Below, in pieces: positions 1 to 12,473 of a stretch of DNA of 64,000 bases (position 1 is the first letter of the stretch; each line of letters opens with the position of its first letter). The notes under the pieces were generated by a model. It saw only the letters and a list, made by a program, of their open reading frames with translations. It was not told the DNA's origin and did not search any database. A program made the position numbers and the translations under genes. This DNA is from Antilocapra americana (taxonomy: Eukaryota; Chordata; Mammalia; Artiodactyla; Antilocapridae): the NCBI GenBank assembly GCA_007570785.1, contig ML662465.1, positions 4,289,902 through 4,353,901 on the forward strand, written 5' to 3'.

Positions 1-204
1 AAGTCTGGGATCCAGAAGGCCCTTCCTGGACCTGCTCTTCCTGATTCTTGATTGTCAGCCTTCCCTTCATTCCCAACATAAATATCATTCAAAACAATCA
101 CTTCCAAAGGATACTCCTGTAAACTGCTGTTGGACATGAACTAGCAAGGACCTCTGATGAACAACTTGGAAGTATCTGTTAATAGTAAATTTTTAAACAT
201 CACT

Positions 205-345
205 AATCAATTTCAACCGAAGCCTCTACAAAAGAAAATGTACAAAAATAGATACTGCAAAATAACAGACTAAAAACCAATCAACAGGGGAAAGTTAAAC
301 CATAATATACTCACATCATGAATTATTACACAGTAATTAGTTTTT
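205..345 (+). mobile_element. Old L1 3'-end fragment
   Basis: The text resembles the ancient L1 stretch that reads roughly 'one-base-short of ATGGAATACTATGCAG', here CACATCATGAATTATTACAC, followed by a T-rich stretch (340-356). It is strongly decayed. The rest of 1-600 shows nothing else identifiable. Confidence 0.4.
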
Positions 346-599
346 TTTTTTTTTTTTAAGGAGGAGAGTTACAGATTTCCATGGTGTGCAGGGAAGAGTT
401 ATTATTAGCACAGCAGGTTGAGACCATGATCCTGAGAAGGGACTGCAAGACTGGCTCCTGACTGGGGTCAAGGTACTTGGATTTCAGGGAGGTTCCCACC
501 AATCCCAAATCAACATACAAGCAACACAGTTTTGCTATAAGCCTACTTTGTTTTTGGCGGTTGGGGATTTGGGTACATATCAGGCAAAAGGTACCTACA

Positions 600-655
600 T
601 TGTTGTTCAGTTGTCAGTGGTGTCTGACTCTTTGCAACCCCATGGACTTTTTTTA
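600..655 (-). mobile_element. Bov-A fragment
   Basis: GTCTGACTCTTTGCAACCCCATGGAC is the antisense end of a Bov-A unit, cut off after about 50 bases. Positions 655-1,885 hold no recognisable gene or repeat. Confidence 0.7.
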
Positions 656-1885
656 GGGGCTGGCTGTACATGGTACCTACATAATCAGCCCATAACAAAA
701 AAACACAAAACCCTACGCACTGAATTTCTAATGAGCTTTCCAGGTAGACACTTAACACATGTCATAATTTGATGCTAGAGAAATTACGCACATTCTATGT
801 GACATCACAGGGACAGAAACCTTGGAAGCTTGCTCCTAATTTCCTCCAGATTTTGACTATTGTGCTTTTTCCCTTTATGGATTTTGTTCTGTATACTTTC
901 ATTCTTATGAGTCACAGCCATGAGAATGACTATATGCTGAATCCTGTGAGCCTTCCTAGAGGACTGTTAAACCTGAAGGTGACATTAGGGATTCCCCCAA
1001 CAAACATGGCTTTACAGAAAAGATCTCGAAGACATACCACTGAGCTGAAAAAAAAGGTCAAGGTCCAATTCAGTGTATATCCTTTGTTATAAAATAAAAA
1101 AGAAAATTCCATTTTAAAAAGTGCATATCGACAGCATAGCAAAGAAGCAGACCCTCAAGGTACCTGGATGATCTAACTCTCTGCATCCAAAATTATTTAG
1201 TAACAACCCACACAATATTTAATCAATAAATCAGTAAGAATGTGCTAAGTCAAGCAGTCTGCTGTGTACTAGGAGAACTCAAGCAGAATCCATCATTTTA
1301 AACTATAATTTTGTAGGAACAACAACTGAACACGCCTGAAATATGGAAACAAGAAATCATCTGGTAGAGGCTATAAGCAAGTTTAGAAAAACAAGACACA
1401 CATATGAGCTGTTACAGCTAAGGAAAGCTTCAGGGAGAAGTAAGAAGTTGATCTGGGTCTTAAAGAAGAGTCAGGATTTCTACAGAGACAGAGAGGGGCT
1501 TTTCAAGCAAGTGAGCACAAAAGGGCATGGACACAGCAAAGCATGGAGACCTACTAGCGTGGCAATATCCGGAGCCAGTACTGACTGGGATAGAAAAGGG
1601 GAGAAAAAGCACTGGGTAAAAGTAGGAAACAAACCTGCAAAACAGGGTGAGAAGACTGTTGTAGTAATTCAAGTACAAGTGCAATGTCCTGAACCTTGAC
1701 AGTGGCCAAGAAGAAATGAAAAGCAAAGAAGAAATCCAAGGTAATCACAAGGAATTGAAACAGCTGACAATATCAATAAGATTGACAAAAGAAAGACAGG
1801 CTAATGACAACTCCAGATTGTAGAAAGCAAAAATTTCTAAATCGAAGCTCTGCTACTAGAAACGATTATAGAGAAGTGGCAAAAA

Positions 1886-2070
1886 GTGAAAGTCACTCAG
1901 TCGTGTCTGACTCTACGACCCCAGGGATATAGAGTCCATGGAATTCCCCAGGTCAGAATACTGGAGTAGGTAGCCTTTCCCTTCTTCAGGGGATCTCCCC
2001 AACCCCCGGGATCAAACCCAGGTCTCCAGCATTGCAGGTGACTCTTTACCAGCTGAGCCACAAGGGAAAT
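1886..2070 (-). mobile_element. Bov-tA SINE
   Basis: It starts with the antisense 3' end (AAAGTGAAAGTCACTCAGTC) and ends with the tRNA-like head (GCTGAGCCACAAGGGAA). It is nearly full length. Confidence 0.88.
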
Positions 2071-2501
2071 AGAGAAAATAGAGGGCAACTTTCCATAGCG
2101 CCCAACTAGCCTATCAGTCACAAACCACTGTAAGGCAGGTCATCGTCACACAGAAGCCAACTGTACGCTACAAATTAGTTATGAAAATAATTTCACATCT
2201 TCTGCCAAAAAACGCTGTTCACCTACTTTTTCACTTACTCTGTTTTCTTCCAGCCTTTCCCTATCTGCTCATCAGCCTTTCCTTTTCCCCTCCTTTTGTC
2301 CTCCTACATCTAAACTAATCACCAAAGCCAGCCTAGGACCACACAACAGGAAGTTGCTGGTAACCTACAAAGCTGTAATTTCACCAGATAACGCAGAAAC
2401 TGAGCGCTGCAAAAGAGGTTAAGAGTGATCAGATTTCCAAAAGCATAGCTTGATATGAAAAATACAAGGTAAAAATAAAGGTTTTTGTTTTTAAAAATAA
2501 G

Positions 2502-2709
2502 GAAAGTGTTAGTCGCCCAGTCGTGTTCGGCTCTTGTGATCCCACGGACTGCAGCCCACCAGGCTCCTCTGTCCATGAAATTCTCCAGGCAGTAACACTG
2601 GAGTGAGTAGCCACTCCCTTCTCTAGGGGATCTTCCTGACCCAGGGAGCAAACCCAGGTCTCCTACATTACAGGCAGATTCTTTACCATCTGCGCCCCCA
2701 GGGAAGCCC
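2502..2709 (-). mobile_element. Bov-tA SINE
   Basis: A complete antisense copy runs from AAAGTGTTAGTCGCCCAGTC to CCCAGGGAAGCCC. Its diagnostic Bov-A core CCAGGCTCCTCTGTCCATG is intact. Confidence 0.9.
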
Positions 2710-2869
2710 AGCGTAAGGAAGACTAGTACTTATGTGGAAATAGAAAAGGGGTTAGGGAACAGAAGTATCAGAGAAGGTAATAATCAGTGAGGTAACATGA
2801 GAGAAGCTTGTTTACAGTCACAGGTAGTTTATACCTGCCAATGCTCAAGCCATTAAATAATACTGATAA

Positions 2870-3100
2870 CATCCACAAAATGGAACACTATGCTGCTGTA
2901 AAACAGATAAGAAGGTCTCTATGTTGTGACATGAAAGGATCTGGAAGGTACATAGTTAACTGGGGGAAAAAAAGGGTTCAGTATACTACCTTCCATGTTG
3001 AAAGTGGGGAAGAGATACATTTCCCCATGTGCCTGTATTTGCATAAAGGAATTCTAGAAGCACACACACAGATAACTAATAAAAATATCTATTTGTGACA
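2870..3100 (+). mobile_element. Possible old L1 3'-end fragment
   Basis: AATGGAACACTATGCTGCTGTAAAACAG and the following text resemble an L1M 3' region. The match is by eye and the subfamily is not determined. Positions 3,100-3,790 hold nothing recognisable. Confidence 0.4.
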
Positions 3101-3794
3101 GAAATATGTGGAGAAAAAGAGGACAAAAGTCAGGGTGGCAGCGATACTGTATACTTCTATACAGCATTTGATTCTGAACTATAAAGCACAGCTCAAAGTC
3201 AGCATATCTTCCTTTTAAGAATGAAGAGAAAAATAGGATATGATGAGGTAACCATGAAGATTCAGATGATACATAGTTTGGAACTCCTAAAAAAGTAGGA
3301 AGCTGAGCTTGAAAGGGGGCTTCTATTGGCCTCATAATCTGAGCAATAAAATAATGCTAGTAAAGGATTACAAGGATTACAGCACAAGACAATGGTAAAG
3401 CCCAATCCAAAATCTGGTTTGCTGAACAACTCTCCTAAATCCACTCCTCTTTTGACGCTTAACTTAATTACTAGTTCCATCATAATTCTTTCCAACTCAT
3501 ACAAAACTCACTCTTGACCTCTAATTAAACAATGCTCTTTTTCTAATTATTTCAGATGTTAATCTCACTCTTCCAAATAGAACTAATTACTGAGCTGGGA
3601 ACAAAAACCAGTTCTACTGGCACTGTCCTCCCCCAGCACCAGGCACTCCAATCAAACACCGATCCCTGCCTTCACTGACACGTAAACCCACCCACCACCA
3701 CACAGGCACTCTCCCCACTCTTTCTCCTACCCACACTCTACCTCTTTGAGAACCAGTTTAAATTCAATCTACTCAAGCAAGCATTTCCTGGGCA

Positions 3795-4010
3795 GCACAG
3801 CTTGTGGTTAAGAGCTCTGGCTCTGAACCTAAAAGAAAAGCCAGTTTCAATCTCAACTCCACTACCGACCTGTATAAGCAACTTGTTTAATTTCTCTAAA
3901 GCCTCCACATCTCATTTACAAGAGGTCTTAAACTGTACATCCCTCAGAGGTGTGTTGTGAAGATTAAATTAAGTAACGCAGAGGAAGTGCTTAAGAGATG
4001 CACATAAGTG
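3795..4010 (+). mobile_element. MIR SINE
   Basis: It follows the MIR core pattern: 'ctctggctctgaacc', then 'cctgtataagcaacttgtttaatttctctaa', then a purine-rich tail region 'agattaaattaagtaacgcag'. Decay is as expected of a pre-radiation SINE. Confidence 0.7.
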
Positions 4011-4109
4011 TATACCGAACATTAGCTACAAGAGACTAGGTACAAAACACTGCACTAGGTTAATGCTAGGATACAAAGAAGACCACGGCCAAAGCAAAGA
4101 GCGCACAGT

Positions 4110-5169
4110 AGAAACAGAAATGGCACACCCCCTAGAACGGGCATCTTCAAGAAGATAAGTGGTAACAAGTGTTGGCAAGGACACGGAGAAAAGGGGAACC
4201 CCTGAGCACTGTTTGTGGGAATGTAAATTGGTGCAGCCACTATGGAAAACAGTATGGAGGTTCCTCAAAAAATTAAAAATACAACTACTAATGATCCAGC
4301 AATCTCACTTCTGGATATATAGTCAAGAGAAACGAAAACAGAGTATCAAAAAGATACCTGCATTTCTATGTTTAATGCAGCATTATTCACAATAACCAAG
4401 ACAGAGAAGCCATCTAAGTCCCTCAATGAATGAAGACATTGTATATACATACAAAGGAATATCATTCAACCTTGAGAAAGAATTCTGCCATTGGCAACAA
4501 CATGGATATGAACCTTAAGGGCGTTATGCTAAGTAAAATTAGTTAGAGAAAGACAAATACTGCATGACTATCATTTACATGTGGACTCTAAAAAAACCAA
4601 ACTTGTGGTTACTAGCGACCAGGGGATAGGAAAATTGAGATGTTGTTAAACAGGACTTGCAACTAAAGGGAATAATAAATTTGCAACTAAGGGGAATAAG
4701 TTCTGGAAATCTAATGCACAGAATAGTGATTACTGCAAATGATGCTGTGTTGTATATTTCAAAGTTGCTAAGAGACTGGATTTTAGATGGTCTCACCACA
4801 AAAAAGAAATGATAATTACGTGACCTAAGAGAGGTGTCAGCTGATACTTCTGTGGTAATCCTGCTGGAGTACAGCAGACCCCTGAACAAGGCAGGGATTA
4901 AAGGCACAGACCCCATGCAGTCGAAAAGCTGCATGTAACTTTACAGGTGGCCCTTTAAACCCACAGTTCCACATCAACAGATTCAACCAACCACAGATCA
5001 TGTAATACAGTAGTATGTATTTTGTGAAGAAAAAATAAAATTCACAGATAAGCAGGACCATACAGTTCAAACTCACGTTTCTCAAGGGTCAACATGTATA
5101 TAAATATTTCAAACCAGCAAGCTGTACACATTAAACTTGCACAAAGTCAGATGTCAATTATATCTCAAT

Positions 5170-5173
<4 letters not shown>
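4110..5173 (+). mobile_element. Old L1 3' part, split by Tigger
   Basis: The end of L1 ORF2 is clear (TGTTTGTGGGAATGTAAATTGG, then AACAACATGGATATGAACC). The 3' end (TGTCAATTATATCTCAATAAA) resumes after a Tigger insertion at about 4,861-5,092. An (AC)n array follows directly, probably grown from the element's tail. No intact frame remains. Confidence 0.75.
4861..5092. mobile_element. Tigger-type DNA transposon remnant(s), non-autonomous
   Basis: The right end TCTCAAGGGTCAAC and left text 'acccctgaacaaggcagggatt' fit the ends of a small pogo/Tigger element. In the middle, 'ggccctttaaacccacagttccacatcaacagattcaaccaaccacag' resembles the start of a second Tigger type, so this may itself be nested. 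There is no coding capacity. Confidence 0.5.

Positions 5174-5203
<30 letters not shown>
5172..5203 (+). repeat. (AC)n microsatellite
   Basis: About 15 AC units follow directly on the AATAAA-like tail of the preceding L1. Confidence 0.95.
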
Positions 5204-5206
<3 letters not shown>

Positions 5207-5275
5207 ATGCAGTAACTGAGAAAAGAAAATGAAACTGAGTTTTTAAATCATACCTTAATAACACTGGAAGAGTAA

Positions 5276-5550
5276 CTTCCCTGGTGGTCCAAAAGTTAAG
5301 AATCCGCCTATTAATGCAGGGAGCACAGGTTAAAGCCCTGGTGTGTGAAGATGCCACATGCCTTTAAGCAAATAAGCCTATGGGCTACAACTACTGAGCC
5401 TGTACTACAGAGCCCACACTCTGCAAAGAGAGACGCCCAAACAAGAGAAGCCCACACAGCGCAACTAGACAGCAGCCTCCTCACTGCAACTACAGAAAGC
5501 CTGAGCGTAGCAACCAAGACCCAGTGCAATCAAAAGTAATGTTTTTAAAA
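5276..5550 (+). mobile_element. ART2A/CHR-type SINE, long form
   Basis: It begins CTTCCCTGGTGGTCC and passes through the diagnostic 'ctacaactactgagcctg' and 'ctgcaactacagaaagcctg' blocks to an A-rich tail. This is the longer CHR-derived form that extends past the tRNA-like head. Confidence 0.85.
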
Positions 5551-5714
5551 ACTGGAAAAAAATTAAAAAGGAAAAATGGAACTGGATATATAGAAACAAT
5601 TATTAATGCACAATTCAGAATGAGGCAGATGCCAAAGCAAACAGTTCAAGAATCCAGATTTCAGACCAGACCACACCAGGTACCAAAAGACATAAGCTGT
5701 CACAAGAAAAAAAA

Positions 5715-6453
5715 AAAAAAAAAAACTACAAATCAATAACCCTTGTGACCACAAACTCAAAAATCCTCAACAGAAGACTAACAAATCGAATCTAGAAACA
5801 TACAATGGGAACTATATGCTATGCCCAAGTGAGATTTATCCCAGGGATGCAAAGCTGGTTTAACACACGAAAGTCAATGTAATATAACATTGAAAGGATG
5901 AAGGATAAGACAACATAATCTCAGTAGACACAGAAAAAGCATCTGACAAAATCCAACACCCTTTCAAGACAAGACAAAAATGTTCACACCAGGAATACAA
6001 GGGAACTTTATTAATCTGATAAAGGCTATCTACAGAAAGTTCGCAGTTCACATTGTACTTAATGGTTAAGACTGAATGTTTTTTCTCTAAGATGAAACAA
6101 GACAAGGATATTCACTTTTACCATTACTGTTCAACATTTTACTGTAGGTTCTAGTTAGGAAAATTAGGCAAGAAAAACAAGTGGGGGAGGAGGCTCAAGA
6201 GGAAGGGGATATATATATACACACATATGTTATATATATATATGTATATGATATATATATATAATGACTGATTCGAGTTACTGTATGGCAGAGACCACCA
6301 CAACATTGTAAATAAATAATCCTCCAATTAAAAAGAAAAAGAAATAAAAGACAAAAAAAAAATAAAATGCATTAAAATTGGAAATTATATAAATGAGTTC
6401 ACCACAGCTGCAGGATATAGAACCAACATACAAAAATCAACTGCATGACACGC
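5715..6453 (+). mobile_element. Old L1 ORF2 fragment, interrupted
   Basis: The L1 reverse transcriptase-region text ('atttatcccagggatgcaaagctggttt', 'accattactgttcaacattttactg') is recognisable but full of frameshifts. It is broken at about 6,181-6,358 by a separate L1 3'-end copy and resumes with 'ggatatagaaccaacatacaaaaatcaac'. Confidence 0.7.
6181..6358 (+). mobile_element. Ruminant L1 3'-UTR fragment with TA-rich expansion
   Basis: GGAGGAGGCTCAAGAGGAAGGGGATAT, then 'gactgattcgagttactgtatggcagagacc' and 'aataatcctccaatta' follow the 3' UTR of ruminant L1. A TA/CA-rich microsatellite (about 6,208-6,262) has grown within it. Confidence 0.65.
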
Positions 6454-6720
6454 TACAACATGTATGAACTTTGAGAATATTCTGCTAAGTGAAATAAGTC
6501 AGTCACAAAAGGACAAACACTATGATTCCATACACATGAGTTACCTACCTAGAACAGTAAAATTCACTGATATAGAAAGTAGAATGGTGGTTCCCAAGGG
6601 TGGAGGGGAGGAGACAATGGGGTATTATTGTCTAATAGGTACCAAGTGGTGGTGACAGTGGAGCAACGTTATGAATGTGCTTAATTTCACTGAAATGTAC
6701 ACTCAAAAATGTTTAAGAAA
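6445..6720 (+). mobile_element. Old L1 3' end
   Basis: 'caacatgtatgaactttgagaatattctgctaagtgaaataagtcag' followed by 'gaatggtggttcccaagggtgg' and a terminal 'gtacactcaaaaatg' is the usual order for an L1MB/L1MC-type 3' end. Confidence 0.65.
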
Positions 6721-7113
6721 TACTAGCAAATGAAACTACTTACAAAGGATTAATCTCCAAAATATGCAAGCAGCTCAATACCAGAAAAGCAAACAACCCA
6801 ATCAAAAAGAGGGAGAAAACGTAAACAGACATTTTTCCAAAGACATACAGATGGCTAACAAACACCCAAAAAAATGCTCAATGTCGCTTATTACTGGAGA
6901 AATGCAAATCAGAATTACAATGAAGTATCACCTCACACCTGTCGCAACAGCCAACATCAAAAAATCTACAAACAATAAATGCTGGAGAGGGTATAAAAAT
7001 GAAACCCTTTTACACTGTTGGTGGAAATGTAAATTGATACAGCAACTATGGAGAACAGTATAGAGATTCTTTAAAAAGCTAGGATTAAAACTACCCTATG
7101 ACTACTGGACATT

Positions 7114-7114
<1 letters not shown>

Positions 7115-7168
<54 letters not shown>

Positions 7169-7180
7169 TGTGTGTGTGTG
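7115..7180 (+). repeat. (AG)n(TG)n compound microsatellite
   Basis: About 26 AG units switch directly to seven TG units next to an antisense Bov-A unit. The array has probably expanded from the tail end of that SINE. Confidence 0.95.
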
Positions 7181-7297
7181 GCTCAGTCGTGTTCGACTCT
7201 TTGTGACCCCATGAACTGCAGCCCGCCAGGCTCCTCTGTCCATGGAAATTACCTGGCAAGAATACTGGAGTGAGTCACCATTTCCTTTTCCACCATA
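7181..7297 (-). mobile_element. Bov-A monomer
   Basis: GCTCAGTCGTGTTCGACTC to TTTCCTTTTCCACC is a single antisense Bov-A unit. The L1 text picks up again directly after it. Confidence 0.8.
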
Positions 7298-7446
7298 TAC
7301 CCTGAGAAAACTACAACTGAAAAAGACACATGTACCCCAATGTTCACTGCAGCACTATTTACAAAAACTAGGACATGGAAGCAACCTAGATGTCCATCAA
7401 CAGGTGAATGGATAAAGAAGCTATCGTACATTTACGTAATAGAATA

Positions 7447-7732
7447 CTGCTGCTGCTGCTGCTGCTGAGTCACTTCAGTCGTGTCCGACTCCGTGCAACC
7501 CCAGAGACAGCAGCCCACTAGGCACCCCCGTCCCTGGGATTCTCCAGGCAAGAACACTGGAGTGGGCTGCCATTTCCTTCTCCAATGTATGAAAGTGAAA
7601 AGGGAAAGTGAAGTCACTCAGTCGTGTCCAACTCTTAGTGACTCCATGGACTGCAGCCCATCAGGCTCCTCCATCCCTGGGATTCTCCAGGCAAGAGTAC
7701 TGGAGTGGGGTGCCACTGCCTTCTCCGAAACC
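7447..7732 (-). mobile_element. Bov-A2 SINE (dimer) with CAG tail
   Basis: Two antisense Bov-A units are joined by the typical 'gaaagtgaaaagggaaagtgaagtc' linker. The (CTG)7 at 7,447-7,467 is the complement of the CAG-rich 3' tail usual for this family. Confidence 0.9.
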
Positions 7733-7904
7733 AGTGCTCTGTGACAACCTGAAGGGGTGGGATGGGGTAGGTAGGTTCAAGAGGGAGAGGGCATATGTAC
7801 ACCTATGGCTGTGATTCATGCTAATGTATGGCAGAAAGCAACACAATATTATAAAGGAATTATCCTCCAATTAGAGATAAATTTAAAAAATAAGTTTAAG
7901 ACAG

Positions 7905-8885
7905 CAAATTGGCTGTACCAAAATTTTAAATTTCTGTGCTTCAGAGGACATCAAGAATGTGAAAAGGCAACCCACAAAATGGAAGAAAATATTTGTAAAT
8001 CAATCCAACAAAGGACTTGCATCTAGAACATATAAAGAACTCTTGACAACTCAACAATAAAATATAACCAAATTTAAAATGGGCACAGGATTTGAACAGA
8101 TATTTCTCCAAGTCAAATACACAAATGGTCAGTAAGCGTATGAAAAGTTGTGCAGCGTTATCAGTCATTACGGAAATGCAAGTCAAAATCACAATGAGAT
8201 ACCACTCACATTGGTGAGGATACAGAGAGAATGAAAAACACTGCTGGTAGAAATGGAAAATGGGTACAAATGCTTTGGAAAAGCTTGGTGGTTCCTCAGA
8301 AAGTTAAAACAGAATTACCATATGCCTCGAAATTCCACCCCAAGGTACATACCCAAGAGAACTGAAAATATATGTCCACACAGACACTTGTAAGTGAATG
8401 GTCACAGCATCATTATTCATCATAGCCCAAAAGTGAAAGCAACCTTAATGCCCACCAACTAATGAATGGATAAACCCAATGTGGTATAGCTACACAATGG
8501 ATTATTTTTTGCCCATAAGAAGAATGGAATACTGGTACATGCCACAACATGTATGAACTGTAAAAACATGTTTAGTGAAACAAGCAAGACAAAAGGTCAC
8601 ATATTATGATTGCATTTATATAGAATCATAATATGTGTCCAGAATAGGCAAAACCATAGACAGAATATAGACTAGTGGTTTGCCAGAGGCTGGAGATGGG
8701 GTGAAGGGGGAGTGATCAATAGTAGGTATGGGTTATTTTTTGAGGGGCAGGGGGAAGGGAGTATAAAAAATGTTCTGGAATTAGGTAGCTGTGATGATTG
8801 CACAATTCTGCAAATAAACTAAACCACTGAATCATACACTTTAAAAGGGTGAACTTTATGCCATGTGAAAGTGTTAGAAAAAAAA
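7905..8885 (+). mobile_element. Old L1 (L1MB-type) 3' end
   Basis: A colinear run covers the end of ORF2 ('atttctccaagtcaaatacacaaatgg', 'agcaaccttaatgcccaccaac') and the old 3' UTR ('ggctggagatggggtgaag', 'ctgaatcatacactttaaaagggtgaac'). Between 8,885 and 9,240 I see only unique sequence. Confidence 0.75.
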
Positions 8886-9240
8886 TTTTTGAGGGAGAAA
8901 TAAGAAGAGAAGGAAGAAGTGAGGACAGAGCAAGAGGTAGAAGGGATAAAGCTAAACAGATAAGCTTAGCACAGACAAAAGAGTTTGGGCTTCAATTCCA
9001 GAGTCACTAGGGAGGTGACGGAGGTTTCTAAGAAATAGTAAGAGACAGGCTGAGAACTGCAGCTTGAGCATGATTAACTTGCAGCAATGAAGAGAAGGCA
9101 CATTTTACATTCCCTTCTATCTTTTCATAGTGAGATTCTCACTTATATGCCTCACATCATCCAGGGACTCACAAGTAGAATATTAAGTAAAACATATTTC
9201 TCTGACATCCTTGCTTGGTCAATTAACACAGCAACAGACA

Positions 9241-9447
9241 AGAGATTTGCTCAGTTGTGTCCGACTCTTTGCGACCCCACAGACTGTAGCCCACCAGGCT
9301 CCTCTGTTCATGGAATTCTCCAGACAAGAATACTAGAGTGGGTTGCCATTTCCTTCTCCAGGTGATCTTCCCTATCCAGGGACTGAACCTGGGTCTCCCA
9401 CACTGCAGGCAGATTCTTTACCAGCTGAGCCACCAGGGAAACCCCTA
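9241..9447 (-). mobile_element. Bov-tA SINE
   Basis: A full antisense copy runs from TTTGCTCAGTTGTGTCCGAC to GCTGAGCCACCAGGGAAACCC. Confidence 0.9.
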
Positions 9448-9965
9448 ACAATGTGCAGTAATGCTTAAAACACATTTAAAATTAGTGCATATTTCACACC
9501 ACACAACACTGTCCTAGTGTTTTATGGGGATACTCCAAAAGAGTAAGAGGAAAAAGAGACAGAAGTCAACAAAACACAGATGTCAAAACTGTAAAAAATA
9601 TTCAGTATCACTGCAGCAAGCCGTTCAATCAAGGCTGGCTGACTCAAAATTACGAGTAAGAACGGCAAAACAAGTGACTTGGTTTCATCGTGTTTGTTAT
9701 TATACAAAATCTAATCAATTGCTGTTTGCAGAAAATATCTTGTAAGGTTCAAAGTATAAAATTCCTTAACCAAGTTTCAATCTGTTTTGAACATTCCATT
9801 TGAAACAGGAAGTCAGCTGAGTCATGGTCACAAAACACACTAAAATTCAAAATGCTTTTTCCCTGTTAACAGTAGAAACGCTAGGATTTCTGCTTCATAA
9901 CCAGCTCACATAGAATATGCAATTCACTTTAAAAATAAGACCATCTTGGTAGGGAATTTAAACTA

Positions 9966-10292
9966 TATAGTGGCCCTCCCTACTCCAAGTTCCAAATTCA
10001 GATTCAGTCAACCAAGGATCAAAAAAAATTCCAGAAAGTTCCAAAAAGCAAAACCTGAATTGCTATACATGGGCAAATGTTCATATAGCATTTACACTGT
10101 ATTTACAACTATTTACATAGTATTTACATTGAATAAAGTATTATAAGTAATCTGAAGATGATTTAAATATAAGGGAGAAAGTGTGTAAGTTATATGCAAA
10201 TACAATGCTATTTTATATAAGGAATTTGAGCATCTTTGGATTCTGGAATGGGCTGGGCTGGGGGTTTTGGAATGAACTCCCTGAGGGTCAAC
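9966..10292 (+). mobile_element. Tigger-type MITE
   Basis: The left end GTGGCCCTCC and right end CTGAGGGTCA are inverted-repeat-like. The interior ('gattcagtcaaccaaggatc', 'tatttacatagtatttacattg', 'ggaatttgagcatctttggattctgg') follows the short non-autonomous Tigger pattern also seen at 55,960-57,027. It carries no transposase. Confidence 0.7.
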
Positions 10293-10318
10293 TCTTATTT
10301 TCACATTGTTGCTCTTTG

Positions 10319-10320
<2 letters not shown>

Positions 10321-10352
<32 letters not shown>
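10321..10352 (+). repeat. Poly(T) run, 32 nt
   Basis: An uninterrupted homopolymer follows soon after the Tigger MITE. No recognisable antisense SINE or LINE body is attached, so its origin is unclear. Confidence 0.95.
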
Positions 10353-10355
<3 letters not shown>

Positions 10356-12442
10356 GAAACTACGCCTTAGTCAAATGTTACTTTCTCTTTTTTAAATCTT
10401 AAAAATCTCTTTATTCACACTATTCAGCTTCTCTATCATCCTCCCTATGACACAATGTTTCTTAATATTTGGGGAGCCATGAGCCTTTGAAGTACTCTAA
10501 GGATTTTTTTTTTAAGCACACATTCTGCTTTTTGAACTATTTCATGCCATCTGTGGTCCCTGCAGAATTCAGGATGAGAAACTGTTCCAGTGGCACAATG
10601 CCATTCTAATTTCAATGGGGGTGTTCTTTTGAAGAAAGCATATCACAAGCCCAGCCCGATGTTTCATTTTCTTACGAGGGTTATCAGTTTATTACGGGTG
10701 AAAAGCCAAAAATACACAACCTTTATGTCTAACAATAAAAGAGTTATCTTCAGAATAACCTTTCAAAAAAGTTGCAAGCATTACAGTTGGCCAATTTAAA
10801 AAAGACTTGTAATTATTGTAACCTCAACTATTTAAAATTATACCTCAGCTTCAACTAATTGCTTGGCACATCCTAAAATGAAAAAAACAAAAAACAAAAC
10901 ACTGAGTTAGCATAAAGGTAAAAGCACTTGGGTAAACTTTCAGTTAATTTCCTTCCAAGTGGTGGGGGAGGGCACCTGATGTGATGTACTGAGAACAAAC
11001 TGCTGCCAAAAAGGTTTAACCTGAATCTAACCATACAGAAACCACAGGACGAATCCAAGCTGAAGTCTGCAAAAACAACTAGTCCAGACTACTCCAAAAT
11101 GTCAATGTCATGAATGGGGAAGAAATGGATAAGGAATTGCTCCTGACGGAAGGAAATAAAGACAACTAAATGCAAACCTGGATTAAGGAACTGAGAAAAA
11201 AGAAGAAAATACGTTTTAAAAGACATTATTAAGACAACTGGGAAAATCTGAATATGGACTAAATAGTACTATAACAAAGCTAAACGCCCCCAACTGTCAT
11301 CATCTGATTGCGGTTACACAAAATGCCCCTGTTCTTTATTTAGGGGTGACAGGGCATGATGAAACAAATGTGGCAAAATATTAGTGCCTGGTAAACCCAG
11401 GTAGAGATACAAGTGTTCACTGCACTCCTCTTGCTACTTTGATTAAGATAAGGATGATTTTTAAATTTTTTTAAATGAGAGGACATTTTCTTGATTTTGA
11501 GTGAAAGAGATCATAAGTCAACCTGTGCAGAATATATACAGCCATATTTATTTTAGTCTTTTCAATTGTGGGCAATACTTTTGAGATTGTCATGAAACAG
11601 AGCTGCGAAGGATGGTAACTTATACTCACAGATATATTTCAGATACCAAAATTCACAAGAGGTTACAGAATGGTACTCAGATTTTTTAATGTTTATATTT
11701 AAAATTTCCATAGAAGGTTGCTACACACTTTAAAATTAAGCTTACCTTTTATGATTCATTTATTGCACCAACTGATGTATCACACAGCTGCCAAATAAAG
11801 CTAGAAAGAAATCTATCAATATGAAATTGTTGGCCTACAAACCACATCGCAGGAAAGCAACACAAAAACTGAACAAAATCAGAAGCTTCGCCCCCCAAAT
11901 AAAGTTGGGTGAATTCCAAGAGCACCTTATTCAGTAAGTTCACACCTGCTTTCTCTAGTCTTTTCTTAGTTAGCACCTCTCAGGGTAAAGGTATCTCGGA
12001 TAAAAACGGTTCCAGTTTAGATGCTACATTATATAGTATGCAGCATCTTTAAGAACTTCTCTCATGTGATGGCATGTAATGATTGGTTTTAGGGAGGAAA
12101 ATAAAAACTCAGCATAACTTAAAGCATGTAACTTCTACTTCAGACAACACATACTACACTAAATTAGTAACATGGTCACAAAATAGTCTTTTGAGGTAAT
12201 TATTCTATTTTCAGAAAGAAAGAAGGAACCAAAGTTACCTTTTTTCCTATTGTGCAATATACAATACTGCCTAGCCTGAAGCACCCTAGAGTCAAAAGGT
12301 CTGTTTGAATCCCAGATTTGTCACTTGTTAGAGACTATAACCTTGACCACAGCTTTCTCACTTGTAAAATGAAGGGATCCAAATATTGGCTGGTGTTATG
12401 GTCTAGATGTAAATACACAATGATTCTATCGTTTTGGCTTCC

Positions 12443-12473
<31 letters not shown>

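Larger units (their letters stand above)
6740..7890 (+). mobile_element. L1-BT-like 3' part with SINE insertions
   Basis: The ORF2 C-terminal region ('acacctgtcgcaacagccaacatc', 'ctgttggtggaaatgtaaattg') continues past two antisense SINE insertions to 'aagcaacctagatgtccatcaacag'. It ends with the 3' UTR block 'attatcctccaattagagataaa'. There are frameshifts and no intact ORF2. Confidence 0.75.

Noticed and set aside
11749..11976. 75-codon minus-strand frame in intron 2
   Set aside because: No domain, no splice context I trust, and no repeat match; chance is the simplest explanation.
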